Assembly (NCBI GenBank): GCA_024644285.1
Contig: JAHELH010000152.1
Coordinates: forward strand, 1-6,179
Direction: 5' to 3'
Source: Paracoccaceae bacterium
Lineage (GTDB): Bacteria; Pseudomonadota; Alphaproteobacteria; Rhodobacterales; Rhodobacteraceae
DNA: 6,179 nucleotides
The translations under genes were made by a program, and so were the position numbers. Shown piece by piece: positions 5,242 through 6,179 of the stretch; position 1 is the first letter of the stretch; every line of letters begins with the position of its first letter. The notes under the pieces are model-generated. The model searched no databases. It was given only the letters and a program-made list of their open reading frames with translations, and had not been told where the DNA came from.

Positions 5242-6179
5242 ATGATTGAACACAGCGACGAAGTTCACGCCCCCTCGGACGCGTTCGTGCAGAACGCCCA
5301 CATCTCGCCGCAGCAATACAGGGACATGTACGCGGCCAGCGTCTCCGACCCCGACGCCTTCTGGGGCGAGCAGGGCAAGCGGCTCGACTGGATCAAGCCC
5401 TATACCAAGGTGAAGAACACCACCTTCGCCTATCCCGACGTCTCGATCAAATGGTTCGAGGACGGCGAACTGAACGTCGCCGCCAACTGCGTCGACCGTC
5501 ACCTGGCCAGCCGCGGCACCCAGACCGCGATCATCTGGGAGCCCGACGATCCCAACGCCGAGGCGCAGCACATCACCTACCAGCAGCTGCACGCCCATGT
5601 CTGCAAGTTTGCCAACGTCCTGAAAGAGATGGGCGTCGAAAAGGGCGACCGCGTCGTGCTCTACCTGCCGATGATCCCGCAGGCCGCCTATGCCATGCTC
5701 GCCTGCGCCCGGATCGGCGCGATCCATTCCATCGTCTTCGGCGGCTTCTCTCCCGACGCGCTCGCCGCCCGGGTCAACGGGTCCCAGGCCAAGGTCGTCG
5801 TCACCGCCGACGAAGCGCCGCGCGGCGGCCGCAACACGCCGCTGAAAGTCAATGCCGACAAGGCCTTCGAGAAGGTCGAGCACGACGCCAAGATGCTGGT
5901 CGTCAAGCGCACCGGCGGCGACATCGCGATGCAGGACGGCCGCGACCACTGGCTGCACGAGATGGAGGCCAATGTCCCCGACCAGTGCGACCCAGAACCG
6001 ATGAACGCCGAGGACCCGCTCTTCATCCTCTACACCTCCGGCTCCACCGGCATGCCCAAGGGCGTCGTCCACACCACCGGCGGCTACCTGGTCTATGCCG
6101 CGATGACGCATGAGATGGTCTTCGACTACCACGAGGGCGACATCTTCTGGTGCACCGCGGATGTCGGCTGGGTCACCGG
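5242..6179 (+). CDS. acs: Acetyl-CoA synthetase, AMP-forming (3' partial)
   Basis: This enzyme converts acetate, ATP and CoA to acetyl-CoA, AMP and pyrophosphate through an acetyl-adenylate, feeding acetate into central metabolism in the cytoplasm. The reading frame runs off the window end after 312 complete codons, about half of the usual 650 or so. An N-terminal ACAS_N-type segment is visible at about 22-80 (QQYRDMYAASVSDPDAFW onward). The AMP-binding domain follows, with YLPMIPQAAYAMLACARIGA at 141-160, HSIVFGGFSPDAL at 162-174 and TADEAPRGGR at 188-197, the region whose arginines contact CoA in studied Acs enzymes. The phosphate-binding loop is YTSGSTGMPKGVVH at 264-277, and FWCTADVGWVTG is at the window edge. 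These blocks fit Acs better than other acyl-CoA ligases. The acyl-pocket residues, including the tryptophan that restricts chain length, and the regulatory lysine of the C-terminal domain lie outside the window, so propionate preference cannot be excluded. Confidence 0.94.
   Translation, partial: MIEHSDEVHAPSDAFVQNAHISPQQYRDMYAASVSDPDAFWGEQGKRLDWIKPYTKVKNTTFAYPDVSIKWFEDGELNVAANCVDRHLASRGTQTAIIWEPDDPNAEAQHITYQQLHAHVCKFANVLKEMGVEKGDRVVLYLPMIPQAAYAMLACARIGAIHSIVFGGFSPDALAARVNGSQAKVVVTADEAPRGGRNTPLKVNADKAFEKVEHDAKMLVVKRTGGDIAMQDGRDHWLHEMEANVPDQCDPEPMNAEDPLFILYTSGSTGMPKGVVHTTGGYLVYAAMTHEMVFDYHEGDIFWCTADVGWVT

Noticed and set aside
5227..6132. 301-codon open frame on the minus strand across acs
   Set aside because: It is also in register with the sense codons of acs and shows the same reverse-strand composition; acs is clearly the coding strand.
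1..6179. Search for CRISPR arrays, tRNA or other RNA genes, insertion sequences, phage genes or attachment sites
   Set aside because: No repeated spacer pattern, cloverleaf, transposase motif or long direct repeat was seen; coding density and composition are even across the window.

Overview
The window holds six protein genes, all on the + strand and closely spaced. Together they form a branched-chain-amino-acid-type (LivKHMGF / HAAT family) ABC importer followed by an acetyl-CoA synthetase gene. The DNA is GC-rich, C/G dominates third codon positions, and TTA, CTA and TCA codons are nearly absent. The protein sequences look alphaproteobacterial, most likely Rhodobacterales; this is a judgement from sequence style and remembered families, not from a search.

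Layout: (1) bases 1-1209, the 3' part of a periplasmic substrate-binding protein gene, whose start and signal peptide lie upstream of the window; (2) 1210-1326, a 117-base gap with several strong inverted repeats; (3) 1327-2358, a LivH-type permease; (4) 2362-3576, a LivM-type permease; (5) 3600-4355, a LivG-type ATPase; (6) 4352-5134, a LivF-type ATPase whose start overlaps the livG stop as ATGA; (7) 5135-5241, a 107-base gap with a nested inverted repeat; (8) 5242 to the window end, the N-terminal half of acetyl-CoA synthetase (acs), cut by the window edge.

The first five genes make one complete importer: a binding protein captures a small solute in the periplasm, two membrane subunits form the channel, and two ATPases drive it. 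The substrate cannot be read from the sequence. The family includes importers of branched-chain amino acids, urea, short amides and aromatic carboxylates. The co-oriented acs gene makes it reasonable, but unproven, that the solute is a carboxylate or yields acetate on breakdown.

No mobile element, CRISPR array, RNA gene or phage gene was seen, and I see no new kind of system. The points most worth a second look are the mutually exclusive hairpins after the binding-protein gene, the predicted asymmetry of the two ATPase sites, the extra periplasmic loop in LivH, the N-terminal extension of LivF, and the transporter-acs linkage. No gene-free stretch exceeds 300 bases.
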